In this document: positions 15,643 to 22,471 of the stretch, one piece after another | How the letters are laid out: every line of letters starts with the position of its first letter | Numbering within the stretch: the stretch's first letter is position 1 | Origin: CAZKFG01 sp964551985 | GTDB taxonomy: Bacteria > Bacillota > Negativicutes > Acidaminococcales > JAISLQ01 | Assembly (NCBI GenBank): GCA_964551985.1 | Contig: CAZKFG010000019.1 | Location: 1 to 34,356 of the forward strand | Direction of reading: 5' to 3' | DNA: 34,356 bases | Position numbers and translations under genes: made by a program | The notes under the pieces: generated by a model | Database searches by the model: none | What the model was told of the DNA's origin: nothing | Seen by the model: the letters and a program-made list of their open reading frames with translations, nothing else

Positions 15643-16524
15643 ATGGAGATTGAAGAAATTGTACAAGTTGCACCGATTGAACAAATGACTAAACAGATTG
15701 TATATGTTCCAATTGGCAATGTTATTACGAACCCTTTTCAACCAAGAAAAAGCTTTGACACTGATTCGCTACAAGAATTAGCAGATTCTATTAAAGAATT
15801 TGGTATATTGCAACCTTTGCTTGTTGTGGCACTAGAAGATGAGCAATATCTTTTGATAGCTGGAGAAAGAAGGCTGAGGGCAGCCTATATTGCACAGCTA
15901 GATAAAATACCTGTTTTGCTTGGTAATTATAGTAGTCAAGAAGTAGCAGAAATTGCTATGATTGAGAATTTGCAGAGAGAAGACTTGCATTTTTTAGATG
16001 AAGCCGAAGGTTATGAACTTATAATGAGAGAATTTAATATTACACAAGAGGCTTTAGCCAAAAGAGTAGGTAAAAAGCAGTCTACTATAGCTAACAAATT
16101 AAGGACTTTAAAGCTTGATAAGGATATTAGGGAAAAGCTACGAGAAAATAGTTTGACAGAGCGTCATGCAAGGGCTATGTTGAAAATAGAAAAATCTGAA
16201 AATCAGATGATGGTGTTGCAAGCTATTATTGATAATGAGTTAAATGTACGTCAAACAGAAGAGTTGGTAGATGGATTTTTAAACCAAGAGAATGTAGAAC
16301 ACTCTTTATCAAATATGCCTGAACCTGTGGAAAAACTTGGGAAAAGAACAAAGATAATTCGAGATGTAAGGATTTTTATTAATAGTGTGAAAAAGGTTGT
16401 TGACGATATTAAAAAATCTGGCGTTAAGGTAAAATTAGACCAAAAGCAGACAGCGGATGAGATTGTTTTGACCATGAAAATACCTTTGAATAAGGTTGAT
16501 GTTAATTCGGTAGATGAAAATTAA
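15643..16524 (+). CDS. noc: Nucleoid occlusion protein Noc (ParB family)
   Basis: Noc is a ParB-like CTP-dependent DNA clamp that stops division over the nucleoid. The 293 residues include NPFQPRKSF (30-38), the CTP-binding box GERRLRA (74-80), MIENLQREDLHFLDEAEGY and an HTH DNA-binding domain. At the four positions that separate ParB from Noc specificity (R/T/A/G versus Q/K/K/R), this protein has Q146, K152, K157 and R174, the full Noc set. The N-terminus (MEIEEIVQVAPIEQM) is acidic and lacks the positively charged amphipathic helix that anchors Bacillus Noc to the membrane. It also lacks the GLGKGL motif for ParA contact. The ATG has GGAGG six bases upstream. Noc rather than ParB is well supported. 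Confidence 0.92.
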   Translation: MEIEEIVQVAPIEQMTKQIVYVPIGNVITNPFQPRKSFDTDSLQELADSIKEFGILQPLLVVALEDEQYLLIAGERRLRAAYIAQLDKIPVLLGNYSSQEVAEIAMIENLQREDLHFLDEAEGYELIMREFNITQEALAKRVGKKQSTIANKLRTLKLDKDIREKLRENSLTERHARAMLKIEKSENQMMVLQAIIDNELNVRQTEELVDGFLNQENVEHSLSNMPEPVEKLGKRTKIIRDVRIFINSVKKVVDDIKKSGVKVKLDQKQTADEIVLTMKIPLNKVDVNSVDEN

Positions 16525-16526
16525 AT

Positions 16527-16542
16527 TGTTTCACGTGAAATA
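16527..16542. promoter_or_regulatory. Predicted parS site
   Basis: TGTTTCACGTGAAATA matches the ParB-binding parS consensus TGTTTCACGTGAAACA at 15 of 16 positions. It lies 2 bases after the noc stop, between noc and parA, and its right edge merges into the palindromic terminator. Confidence 0.88.
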
Positions 16543-16580
16543 AAAAGCACTTTTATTTAAATAAAAGTGCTTTTTATTTT
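16542..16580. terminator. Long palindromic terminator between noc and parA
   Basis: AAAAAGCACTTTTATTT followed immediately by its exact complement gives arms of 17 bp. Pairing can extend to 21 bp (16538-16579), with no separate loop. A-rich and T-rich flanks on the two sides would allow termination in either direction. It separates noc from the parAB transcript. Confidence 0.8.
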
Positions 16581-16588
16581 AAATAATA

Positions 16589-16617
16589 TTGTATATTGTT
16601 ATCATTTAAAGTATTAT
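16589..16617 (+). promoter_or_regulatory. Weak candidate parAB promoter
   Basis: TTGTAT (16589-16594) and TATTAT (16612-16617) are spaced by 17 bases, 40 bases before parA. The -10 is good (one mismatch); the -35 matches only its TTG. It is the best promoter-like pair in the gap after the terminator. Confidence 0.35.
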
Positions 16618-16656
16618 ATATATGTTAGCAATAATATTCGGTAAGGAGATGAATTT

Positions 16657-17415
16657 ATGGGGAAAATTATAGCGATAGCTAATCAAAAAGGTGGAGTTGG
16701 AAAGACTACTACGGCAATTAATTTGTCGGCTTGTTTGGCTGAGCTTGGCTATAAAGTTCTTTTAGTGGATTCTGACCCCCAAGGCAATACTACTAGCGGA
16801 TTGGGTTTTGATAAAAGTAGTATAGATTTTTGCATTTATGATGGCTTGGTGGATGAGGTTCCATGTGTGAAGCTTCTTTTGCAAACAGATATTATGAATC
16901 TTGATTTACTACCAAGTGCTATACAGCTTGCAGGTGCAGAACTGGAGCTTACAAGTGCAGTTGAACGGGAATTTAGAATGCGCAAGCTACTTTTGCCGAT
17001 GAAAAATAATTATGATTTTATAATTATTGATTGTCCGCCTTCGCTTGGACTTTTGACAATAAATGCTTTGACAGCGGTTGATTCTTTGATAGTTCCTATA
17101 CAATGCGAGTTTTATGCTTTGGAAGGAGTTGCTCAATTGATGAATACTGTCTCTTTGATCAAAGAGACATTTAATCGGGCGCTAGAGCTTGAAGGAATTG
17201 TTATGACAATGTATGATGGCAGAACCAATTTGTCTGTGCAGGTTGAAAATGAGGTTAGACAGCATTTTGCCCATAAGGTTTATAAAACTATTATTCCTCG
17301 TAATGTTAGACTTAGTGAAGCTCCAAGTTTTGGGCAATCGGTTTTGCAGTATGATAGAAAGTCTAAAGGTGCAGAAGAATATTTGAATTTTGCCAAGGAG
17401 GTTGCTAACAAATGA
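16657..17415 (+). CDS. parA: Chromosome partitioning ATPase ParA (Soj)
   Basis: ParA/Soj is a nucleoid-binding ATPase that works with ParB in origin segregation; in Bacillus it also regulates DnaA. The 252-residue protein opens with the deviant Walker A KGGVGKTT at 11-18. It continues with VLLVDSDPQGNTTSGLG, the switch region IIIDCPPSLGLLTINAL and SLIVPIQCEFYALEGV. AAGGAGATGA lies upstream of the ATG. Its stop overlaps the parB start by 4 bases. Identity is clear. Confidence 0.97.
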   Translation: MGKIIAIANQKGGVGKTTTAINLSACLAELGYKVLLVDSDPQGNTTSGLGFDKSSIDFCIYDGLVDEVPCVKLLLQTDIMNLDLLPSAIQLAGAELELTSAVEREFRMRKLLLPMKNNYDFIIIDCPPSLGLLTINALTAVDSLIVPIQCEFYALEGVAQLMNTVSLIKETFNRALELEGIVMTMYDGRTNLSVQVENEVRQHFAHKVYKTIIPRNVRLSEAPSFGQSVLQYDRKSKGAEEYLNFAKEVANK

Positions 17416-18308
17416 GTACAAATAAACAAAGAGGGTTAGGCAAAGGATTGGGGGCTATGTTTCCATCTACTGCTATTGCTGATAATGAACTTAAATTGGA
17501 AATTGATATTGAAAAACTAATTCCCAATCCTCATCAGCCGAGAAAGACTTTTGATGAAGAAAAAATGCAAGAGCTTGTAGCTTCTGTTTCGCAACATGGG
17601 ATAATACAACCACTTATTGTAAGGGAGAAAAACAACCTTTACGAAATAGTTGCAGGAGAGCGTCGTTGGCGTGCTGCCCAAAAAAGTCAATTGAAAAAAG
17701 TTCCTGTTGTCATTCGTAACTATACTGATGAACAAATTATGGAAATAGCTTTAGTGGAAAATATTCAAAGACACGATTTGAATCCAATAGAAGAAGCGCA
17801 GGCATTTAGAAATCTTTTAGAATCTTTAGATTTAACGCAAGAGGAAGTGGCTCAAAAAGTTGGCAGAAGTCGCTCGGCGGTCGCTAATGTTTTGCGGATG
17901 CTTAATTTGCCGGATAAAATTCAAACCTATGTTTCACGTGGAACTTTAACAATGGGTCAAGCCAGACCCCTTTTGGGAGTGGCTAGTGAAGATACACAAC
18001 TACTAATAGCTGAAAAAATTATTTCTGACGATATGAGTGCACGTGAAGTTGAAAATTATATAAGAAATTTGTCTAAAAAATCTGCTAAAGATACTAAAAA
18101 AGAAAAGAATTTAGATTTGCATTTGCAAGAAATGCAAGACAACATATCTTTGGCATTGGGAACGCAAGTGCAAATAAAAAAGAATGGTAATAAGGGAAAA
18201 ATATTAATAGATTTTTATTCGCAATCAGATTTAGAAAGATTATTGGAAGTTTTTTTGCTTACAAATTGCCAAATGGATGAGAAGGTATCGAAAAATTTTG
18301 CTATTTGA
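17412..18308 (+). CDS. parB: Chromosome partitioning protein ParB (Spo0J)
   Basis: ParB is a CTP-dependent clamp that loads at parS, spreads on DNA and recruits condensin. The 298 residues begin with the ParA-stimulating motif RGLGKGLGAMF (7-17). The CTP-binding box GERRWRA is at 83-89, followed by ALVENIQRHDLNPIEEAQ. The HTH specificity positions are R154, V160, N165 and G182, ParB-like rather than Noc-like at the two outer ones. The C-terminal dimerisation domain is present. ATGA overlap with parA indicates coupling. A parS-like sequence lies inside the gene. Confidence 0.96.
   Translation: MSTNKQRGLGKGLGAMFPSTAIADNELKLEIDIEKLIPNPHQPRKTFDEEKMQELVASVSQHGIIQPLIVREKNNLYEIVAGERRWRAAQKSQLKKVPVVIRNYTDEQIMEIALVENIQRHDLNPIEEAQAFRNLLESLDLTQEEVAQKVGRSRSAVANVLRMLNLPDKIQTYVSRGTLTMGQARPLLGVASEDTQLLIAEKIISDDMSAREVENYIRNLSKKSAKDTKKEKNLDLHLQEMQDNISLALGTQVQIKKNGNKGKILIDFYSQSDLERLLEVFLLTNCQMDEKVSKNFAI
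17930..17945. promoter_or_regulatory. Predicted intragenic parS site within parB
   Basis: TGTTTCACGTGGAACT matches TGTTTCACGTGNAACA, the reverse complement of the Bacillus parS consensus, at all positions except the last. It lies inside parB, as does a parS site in Bacillus spo0J. The codons read YVSRGTL in the ParB HTH region, so part of the match is constrained by coding. Confidence 0.75.
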
Positions 18309-18332
18309 ATTTGAACTAATTGGGGGATAATT

Positions 18333-19040
18333 GTGGTTGGTACTTTTGTTAATGCAGTATCAATAATTGCCGGTTCCATGATTGGTTTGCTGATGAAAAA
18401 GGGGATACCCGAAAATTGTCAGACGACTGTTATGCAAGGACTTGGTATGGTTGTTGGTGTTATAGGTTTGCAAATGGCAATGAAAAGTGAGAAAGTATTG
18501 ATTGTTATAATTAGTATTGCTGTTGGTGGATTGATTGGTGAATTTTTACGTATTGACAAAAAGCTTGTCATTCTTGGTAATAAGATTGAAGCTGTTGTTA
18601 AAAATTTTGTTGATCAGTCTAGTGCTTCTGGAGCTTCTTTAAGCAATGCTTTTGTTACAACAACTTTGATTTATTGCATAGGTGCTATGAGCATCATAGG
18701 TAGTATACAAGATGGTCTTGTTGGTGATACTAGAATATTGTTTGCAAAAAGCTTGATTGACGGAGTTACGGCAATTTTTTTTGCTTCGTCTATGGGTATT
18801 GGTGTGGCATTTTCGGCTATTTCTGTTTTTTTATATCAGGGACTAATTACTGTAATGGCAGGTTCTTTGTCTGCTTTTTTATCTGATAGCATTATCTTGG
18901 AAATGACTGCTACTGGTGGAGTTTTGATAGTTGGAATATCTTTATTTATGTTAAAGATTTGCGAGATAAGGTTGGCTAATTTGTTACCGGCAATAGTTGT
19001 TTCTGTCTTTGTCACAATGTTTTTGGGTAGATTTTGTTAA
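18333..19040 (+). CDS. DUF554 integral membrane protein
   Basis: This 235-residue protein is almost wholly hydrophobic, with about six membrane segments rich in glycine. The start MVGTFVNAVSIIAGSMIGLL, the middle GGLIGEFLRID and the later IYCIGAMSIIGSIQDGL are the DUF554 (YdfK-like) pattern. Function is unknown; a transport role has been guessed for the family. The GTG at 18333 has GGGGGAT upstream. It lies directly after parB, as in many clostridia and Negativicutes, and the DUF4446 gene follows after 12 bases. Confidence 0.88.
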   Translation: MVGTFVNAVSIIAGSMIGLLMKKGIPENCQTTVMQGLGMVVGVIGLQMAMKSEKVLIVIISIAVGGLIGEFLRIDKKLVILGNKIEAVVKNFVDQSSASGASLSNAFVTTTLIYCIGAMSIIGSIQDGLVGDTRILFAKSLIDGVTAIFFASSMGIGVAFSAISVFLYQGLITVMAGSLSAFLSDSIILEMTATGGVLIVGISLFMLKICEIRLANLLPAIVVSVFVTMFLGRFC

Positions 19041-19052
19041 AAAGGAGTATTT

Positions 19053-19544
19053 ATGGATTTTGTAATTAATTTAACACAATTACCGTTTTTGTTTGCTATA
19101 ATAGGTTTATTAATTATAGTTTTGTTTGCTAATTGTATTTATATGAATATGCAGTTAGCTGGATTAAAAAGGCGTTATGAATCTTTAATGTTTGGAGTGG
19201 AAGGGAAAAATCTAGAAGAGATGCTCTTAACTAAATTACAAGATTTGTCTACTGCAAAAAAAGATATTGCAGTACTTAATGAAAAAAGTGCCGATATATC
19301 AACAAAGCTTATGAAATGCGTACAAAGAGTAGGGGTAGTACGATTTAATGCTTTTGATGATATGGGGAGTGATTTGAGTTTTGCAATTGCTTTGCTTGAT
19401 GATAAAAATAATGGTGTAGTTATTTCTAGTATTTATGGTAGAAATGAAGCTAGATGTTATGCTAAACCAGTATTAAACTCAACATCTAAGTATTCATTAT
19501 CCGATGAAGAAAAAAAAGCTATTCTTGATAGTAAAAATTTCTAG
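19053..19544 (+). CDS. DUF4446 membrane-anchored protein
   Basis: The protein has 163 residues: one N-terminal membrane helix (about 11-31), a charged coiled-coil-like linker (about 35-85) and a compact beta-rich domain. The start of that domain reads QRVGVVRFNAFDDMGSDLSFAIALLDD, the clear DUF4446 signature. No biochemical role is known to me. AAGGAG lies upstream of the ATG. Genes of this family are often found near parB in Bacillota, as here. Confidence 0.88.
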   Translation: MDFVINLTQLPFLFAIIGLLIIVLFANCIYMNMQLAGLKRRYESLMFGVEGKNLEEMLLTKLQDLSTAKKDIAVLNEKSADISTKLMKCVQRVGVVRFNAFDDMGSDLSFAIALLDDKNNGVVISSIYGRNEARCYAKPVLNSTSKYSLSDEEKKAILDSKNF

Positions 19545-19637
19545 TTTTTAAAAGGATTTTTCAAATATTTGTCGAACTAATTAATTTACGGTAATAATGT
19601 CTTTATGTAAGAAGTAGATATAGATGAAGGTGAAAAA

Positions 19638-20552
19638 GTGAATAAAATCAAGAAAAAACTTGATAAAAGAGCGTATACTTTTATGATAGTGCCACATCGT
19701 GGTGATAAAACATATAGCTTTACTTTACCAATAATAGCAATAAAAAGATCTTTGGCGGTTGTTTTGGTTATGTTGATAGCTTTTGCGGGGTTTGAAATAA
19801 GGCAAATGTTTCTTGTTAACCAAGCAAAAGAATCTCAGCAAGAATTACAAGACCTTCGTAGTAACAAAGATGTTCAGGATGAAAAACTTAAACAACTAGC
19901 AACGGCTACAGAAAATATGCAAAAAGAAATTGTCAAAGTAAATCAACTGGAAAAAGAAGTTAGACGTTCTTTGGATACAGATGATAAGAATGTTTCGCGT
20001 TCTGGTGTTGAACGTGATATTCACTCTGGGCAGCAGATTTCTTTTAGTGATCTAGATGCGGATAAGTTATATGAAAAAGTTAAACAAATAACAAATGTTG
20101 CTAAAAGCAAACAAGAAATTCTTGTAAGCTTGCGCGATCAAGTTATACAACGAAATGCCATTCGGGCTGCCACGCCATCTATTTGGCCAGCAGAGGGCGA
20201 TGTAACATCAAGATATGGTGGGAGAAATTCTCCAGGTGGTATAGGTAGTACAGCACATCAAGGTGTTGATATTGCAGGTGTCTATGGATCACCAATACGT
20301 GCTACAGCTGATGGTACAGTAGAGATGGCTACATGGTATTATGGTTATGGATTGTATATTTCAATTGACCACGGTTATGGTATAAAAACTGTTTATGGTC
20401 ACAATTCTTCTTTGATTGTAAGCGCAGGACAGTTTGTTAAAAAAGGTCAAATAATAGCTTATATGGGCAATACAGGTGTAAGTACAGGAACTCACGTACA
20501 TTATGAAGTGATAAAAAATGGAGTATCTGTAAATCCAGCTAATTTTTTGTGA
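19638..20552 (+). CDS. Membrane-anchored M23 family peptidoglycan peptidase
   Basis: M23 enzymes are zinc metallopeptidases that cut peptide cross-links in peptidoglycan. This 304-residue protein has a short cytosolic N-terminus, a membrane helix at about 37-58, a coiled coil (about 62-112) and a C-terminal LytM domain. Zinc ligands are all present: H207 and D211 in HQGVD, and H286 and H288 in THVHYE, with the additional catalytic H255 in VYGHNS. It is therefore probably active rather than a degenerate activator of the EnvC or NlpD kind. The GTG at 19638 has AAGGTGA upstream. The bactofilin gene follows by 12 bases, a pairing known from cell-shape modules in other bacteria. Confidence 0.92.
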   Translation: MNKIKKKLDKRAYTFMIVPHRGDKTYSFTLPIIAIKRSLAVVLVMLIAFAGFEIRQMFLVNQAKESQQELQDLRSNKDVQDEKLKQLATATENMQKEIVKVNQLEKEVRRSLDTDDKNVSRSGVERDIHSGQQISFSDLDADKLYEKVKQITNVAKSKQEILVSLRDQVIQRNAIRAATPSIWPAEGDVTSRYGGRNSPGGIGSTAHQGVDIAGVYGSPIRATADGTVEMATWYYGYGLYISIDHGYGIKTVYGHNSSLIVSAGQFVKKGQIIAYMGNTGVSTGTHVHYEVIKNGVSVNPANFL

Positions 20553-20564
20553 GGTGAAACATAG

Positions 20565-20960
20565 ATGTTTAGTTCAAAAAAAAATTCAACTAATGTATTG
20601 TCTAACAATATAGAAACAGTAATAGGCAAAACGACTACCTTAAATGGAACACTGGTATCTGAAGGAGCTGTTCGTGTGGAGGGTACTTTTCAAGGTGAAA
20701 TCAATGCAAAAGGTGATGTTTTTGTTGGTGCTGCTGGCATTGTTACAGCAAATATAGCAGGTAAAAATGTTACTATAGCTGGTACTGTTACTGGAAATGT
20801 TAGGGTAGAAGATAAACTAGAGCTTGTAACAGGTGCAACGTTAAATGGCGATATAAAAGTTAAACGTCTTGTTATAGAAGAGGGAGCCGTCTTTAAGGGT
20901 ACAAGTGAAACAACAAATGATAAAAATATAATATATGGTTTAAAGGAAGAAAATATTTAA
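20565..20960 (+). CDS. Bactofilin cytoskeletal protein
   Basis: Bactofilins polymerise into filaments without nucleotide and act as scaffolds for cell-wall enzymes. The 131 residues show a short disordered N-terminus, then a right-handed beta-helix with repeating six-residue rungs (VRVEGTFQGEINAKGDVFVG, IVTANIAGKNVTIAGTVTGN, LNGDIKVKRLVIEEGAVF) and a charged tail. The gene lies 12 bases after the M23 peptidase gene and before a terminator, so the two are probably made together and work together. Family assignment is firm; the shape role is inferred. Confidence 0.92.
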   Translation: MFSSKKNSTNVLSNNIETVIGKTTTLNGTLVSEGAVRVEGTFQGEINAKGDVFVGAAGIVTANIAGKNVTIAGTVTGNVRVEDKLELVTGATLNGDIKVKRLVIEEGAVFKGTSETTNDKNIIYGLKEENI

Positions 20961-20968
20961 AATATATA

Positions 20969-21009
20969 AACACTTCAAAAGCTAAGTAGGAATTTTTTGA
21001 AGTGTTTTT
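20969..21009 (+). terminator. Rho-independent terminator after bactofilin gene
   Basis: ACACTTCAAAA (20970-20980) pairs with TTTTGAAGTGT (20995-21005) around a 14-base loop, followed by a T run. It closes the parB-downstream unit. The remaining bases up to 21256 hold the liv promoter and operator and no coding sequence that I can see. Confidence 0.8.
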
Positions 21010-21117
21010 AGTTTTTAATAAAATAAGTGCATATATCAAATTGAATAGCTATTTACATAAAAATAATTGACAAATACTATATTGTTAAAAAACTTTATAA
21101 TATGCTGGAAAAACAAG

Positions 21118-21141
21118 GTCAATACAATAAATTGTATTGAC
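21118..21141. promoter_or_regulatory. Operator-like palindrome overlapping the liv promoter -35
   Basis: The left arm GTCAATACAAT (21118-21128) and the right arm ATTGTATTGAC (21131-21141) are exact reverse complements separated by AA. The right arm covers five of the six bases of the TTGACA hexamer at 21137-21142. Such a position is typical of a repressor operator. It has no T tail and matches no CodY or T-box pattern that I know, so the regulator is unidentified. Confidence 0.6.
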
Positions 21142-21166
21142 AAGCAAAAACAAAATTATCTATAAT
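21137..21166 (+). promoter_or_regulatory. Promoter of the liv operon
   Basis: TTGACA (21137-21142) and TATAAT (21161-21166) are both perfect, spaced by 18 bases, about 90 bases before the first livJ gene. A second TTGACA at 21067 and TATAAT at 21096 are 23 bases apart, too far to be a normal pair. Confidence 0.8.
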
Positions 21167-21256
21167 ATACTATACAGTTTGCAAACGTCATTTTAACGAT
21201 AAGATGAAAATTAAAACTTTTGCAAAAATACTAAATTTATAGGAAGGGGCTTAGAT

Positions 21257-22432
21257 ATGAAAAAATATTTAAAGCTTATGGCAGGAATAGGACTTAGTGC
21301 TGCTATTTTTGCAAGTGTTGGTTGTGGTGGTGGTGCGAAAGATGCAAAACCAGCAGCTACAGCAAATGAAATTAAAATAGGTGGCAACTTTGAACTGACA
21401 GGTGGAGTATCAAATTTTGCTCAAACTGCATATAAAGGCATCAAATTAGCCTTTAAAGAAATTAATGCTCAAGGCGGAGTAAGTGGAAAAAAATTAGAGC
21501 TTGTTGTAGCTGATAACAAATCTGAACCATCTGAAGCTACAAATGCAACAACAAAATTAATTTCTCAAGATAAAGTTGTAGCAATATTAGGACCAATAAC
21601 AAGTGGCAATGTTCTTTCTTCAGTGCAAGTTGCTACTGACAGAAAAGTACCGCTTATAACTCCTACTGGTACAAATGCAGATATCACATTTAAAGACGGT
21701 AAAGTTCGTGAATATGTCTTTAGAAGTTGCTTTATAGATCCTTTCCAAGGTGAAATAATGGCCAAATTTGCTGCGAATAGTTTAAAATTAAAAAGAGTAG
21801 CTATTCTAAAAGATAGCTCTTCAGATTACGCCAAAAGCTTAGCAGCAGTATTTACCCAAGCATTTGAAAAATCTGGTGGTAAAGTAGTTGCTGACGAATC
21901 CTATTTGCAAAAAGATACAGATTTTAAAGCTGCTTTGACAAAAATTAAAGCAACTAACCCAGAAGCAATATATATTCCTGGATATTATCAAGAAGTTGGT
22001 TTGATTGTAAAACAAGCTAGAGAACTAGGCATAACAGTACCATTACTAGGTTCCGATGGCTGGGATTCTCCTAAAACAGTAGAACTTGCTGGTGCTGCTG
22101 CTCTTAATAACACCTACTTTTGCAACCATTATTCATTAGAAGATAAAGATCCTAACATTCAAAAATTTATAGCTGCATATAAAAAAGAATACAATGAAAC
22201 TCCAGATGCGTTTGCTGCACTTGGTTATGATGCAGGTATCATGCTTGCTGATGCTATAAAACGTGCAGGTGATGCTGATCCTCAAAAAATAAAAGATGCT
22301 TTAGCCAAAATAAAAGATCTACAAGTTGCCACAGGTAAAATAACATTAAACGAAAAACACGACCCAGTAAAAAGTGCTGTAATTATTGAAATGAAAGATG
22401 GCAAACAAACCTTTAAAGAAAAAATCAACTAA
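21257..22432 (+). CDS. livJ: Branched-chain amino acid ABC transporter, substrate-binding lipoprotein 1
   Basis: This is the extracytoplasmic binding protein of a Leu/Ile/Val-type transporter. The 391 residues begin with a lipoprotein signal peptide (MKKYLKLMAGIGLSAAIF, then ASVGC with the lipid-modified Cys at 23). A Peripla_BP_6 fold follows: NEIKIGGNFELTGGVSNFAQ, LELVVADNKSEPSEATNATT, ILGPITSGNV and later DTDFKAALTKIK. The ATG is preceded by AGGAAGGGG. A close paralogue follows directly. The exact ligand cannot be read from sequence; branched-chain amino acids are likely from the company of livHMGF. Confidence 0.92.
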   Translation: MKKYLKLMAGIGLSAAIFASVGCGGGAKDAKPAATANEIKIGGNFELTGGVSNFAQTAYKGIKLAFKEINAQGGVSGKKLELVVADNKSEPSEATNATTKLISQDKVVAILGPITSGNVLSSVQVATDRKVPLITPTGTNADITFKDGKVREYVFRSCFIDPFQGEIMAKFAANSLKLKRVAILKDSSSDYAKSLAAVFTQAFEKSGGKVVADESYLQKDTDFKAALTKIKATNPEAIYIPGYYQEVGLIVKQARELGITVPLLGSDGWDSPKTVELAGAAALNNTYFCNHYSLEDKDPNIQKFIAAYKKEYNETPDAFAALGYDAGIMLADAIKRAGDADPQKIKDALAKIKDLQVATGKITLNEKHDPVKSAVIIEMKDGKQTFKEKIN

Positions 22433-22434
22433 TT

Positions 22435-22450
22435 TATTTCCCAGGAAATA
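22435..22450. promoter_or_regulatory. Second predicted Noc-binding site, one mismatch
   Basis: TATTTCCCAGGAAATA differs from the perfect palindrome at 15600-15615 by one base, next to the centre (G to A). It lies between the stop of the first livJ and the ribosome-binding site of the second, a site with no coding constraint. It has no T tail typical of a terminator. Noc sites are scattered over the chromosome in Bacillus, so a second copy nearby is plausible. Confidence 0.65.
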
Positions 22451-22471
22451 AATTTTGAGGAGGGTAATAGA

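Noticed and set aside
18033..18050. GTGCACGTGAAGTT in parB as a third parS
   Set aside because: Only the CACGTGAA core matches; the outer positions do not.
21067..21101. TTGACA and TATAAT upstream of livJ as a second promoter
   Set aside because: Spacing of 23 bases is too long for a sigma-A promoter.
20961..21256. T-box or amino-acid riboswitch ahead of livJ
   Set aside because: No T-box AGGGTGG-type core, no leader terminator after the promoter; the only hairpin with a T tail belongs to the preceding gene.
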